5,745 nt of DNA from contig JAUVBC010000157.1 in the NCBI GenBank assembly GCA_030591405.1, positions 1 through 5,745 of the forward strand, in the 5' to 3' direction. The notes under the pieces are model-generated. The model was not told the origin of the DNA. It worked only from the letters and a program-made list of their open reading frames with translations, and made no database searches. Source of the DNA: Candidatus Zixiibacteriota bacterium. GTDB taxonomy: Bacteria; Zixibacteria; MSB-5A5; GN15; PGXB01. The position numbers and the translations under genes are program-made. Positions 5,628 to 5,745 of this stretch are shown here, piece after piece; positions within the stretch are counted from its first letter, which is position 1, and every line of letters begins with the position of its first letter.

Positions 5628-5745
5628 CGTGTTCCTCCATCTCTGGCGGTTTATCACTTCTTGGCAGGAGTTTTTTGGCGCATGACCTGATTTTTAATGC
5701 TAAATATATTAATAAGCCTGACATAGTTAGATTCATTAGAAATGA
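5605..5745 (-). CDS. C-terminal part of an unrecognised small or membrane protein (may start outside the window)
   Basis: The frame is open from the window edge to a TAA at 5607-5605, giving 46 visible residues. It has a short hydrophobic stretch (SGLLIYLALKI, 9-19), then a basic stretch (RSCAKKLLPR, 20-29), then an acidic, Pro-rich tail ending PPKWY. This looks like one membrane segment with a short cytoplasmic tail. I do not recognise the family. In-frame ATGs at 5736 and 5724 could start a tiny protein of 42 or 38 residues. No Shine-Dalgarno is seen before the inner ATG, and too little sequence is visible before the outer one. The end of the frame lies in the right arm of the large inverted repeat, so a chance frame is possible. 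Confidence 0.4.
   Translation of the reverse strand, partial: SFLMNLTMSGLLIYLALKIRSCAKKLLPRSDKPPEMEEHDSPPKWY

Overview
The window is a compact, single-direction bacterial gene block. Every supported gene lies on the minus strand, so the order of transcription runs from the high-coordinate end to the low-coordinate end. In that order it reads: the tail of an unrecognised small or membrane protein (5605-5745), a 210-base intergenic stretch with palindromes and a likely promoter, pth, rpsF, rpsR, a DUF2232/YybS-like membrane protein, rplI, a DUF151 bifunctional-nuclease-type protein, a secreted TPR plus periplasmic-binding-fold protein resembling LpoA-type penicillin-binding protein activators, and the first 70 codons of a LarE-like PP-loop protein cut by the window edge.

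The organism is probably a diderm (outer-membrane) bacterium of moderate to low GC. The reasons are the Sec-exported LpoA-architecture protein and the order rpsF-rpsR-DUF2232-rplI, which is known from deltaproteobacterial and related lineages. An uncultured FCB-type or deltaproteobacteria-like lineage would fit, but the sequence alone does not settle this. Nothing suggests a phage, plasmid or recently acquired island.

From pth to larE the gaps are about 44, 51, 25, 28, 3, 16 and 2 bases. No internal terminator is visible, so this looks like one long operon. Its front half is translation machinery: Pth recycles peptidyl-tRNA, S6 and S18 pair on the 30S platform, and L9 is on the 50S. Its back half is less ordinary: a BFN-domain protein whose ribosome-binding site lies inside the end of rplI, an envelope protein probably tied to peptidoglycan synthesis, and a sulfur-transferase-type enzyme.

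The only sizeable non-coding region (5395-5604) holds a perfect 6-bp palindrome just upstream of a sigma-70-like promoter. It also holds an imperfect inverted repeat of about 119 bases that overlaps the end of the upstream reading frame. I see no wholly new defence or mobile system. The points most worth a second look are the large palindrome, the LpoA-like protein without a lipobox, the long acidic tail on S6, and the co-operonic BFN, LpoA-like and LarE genes.
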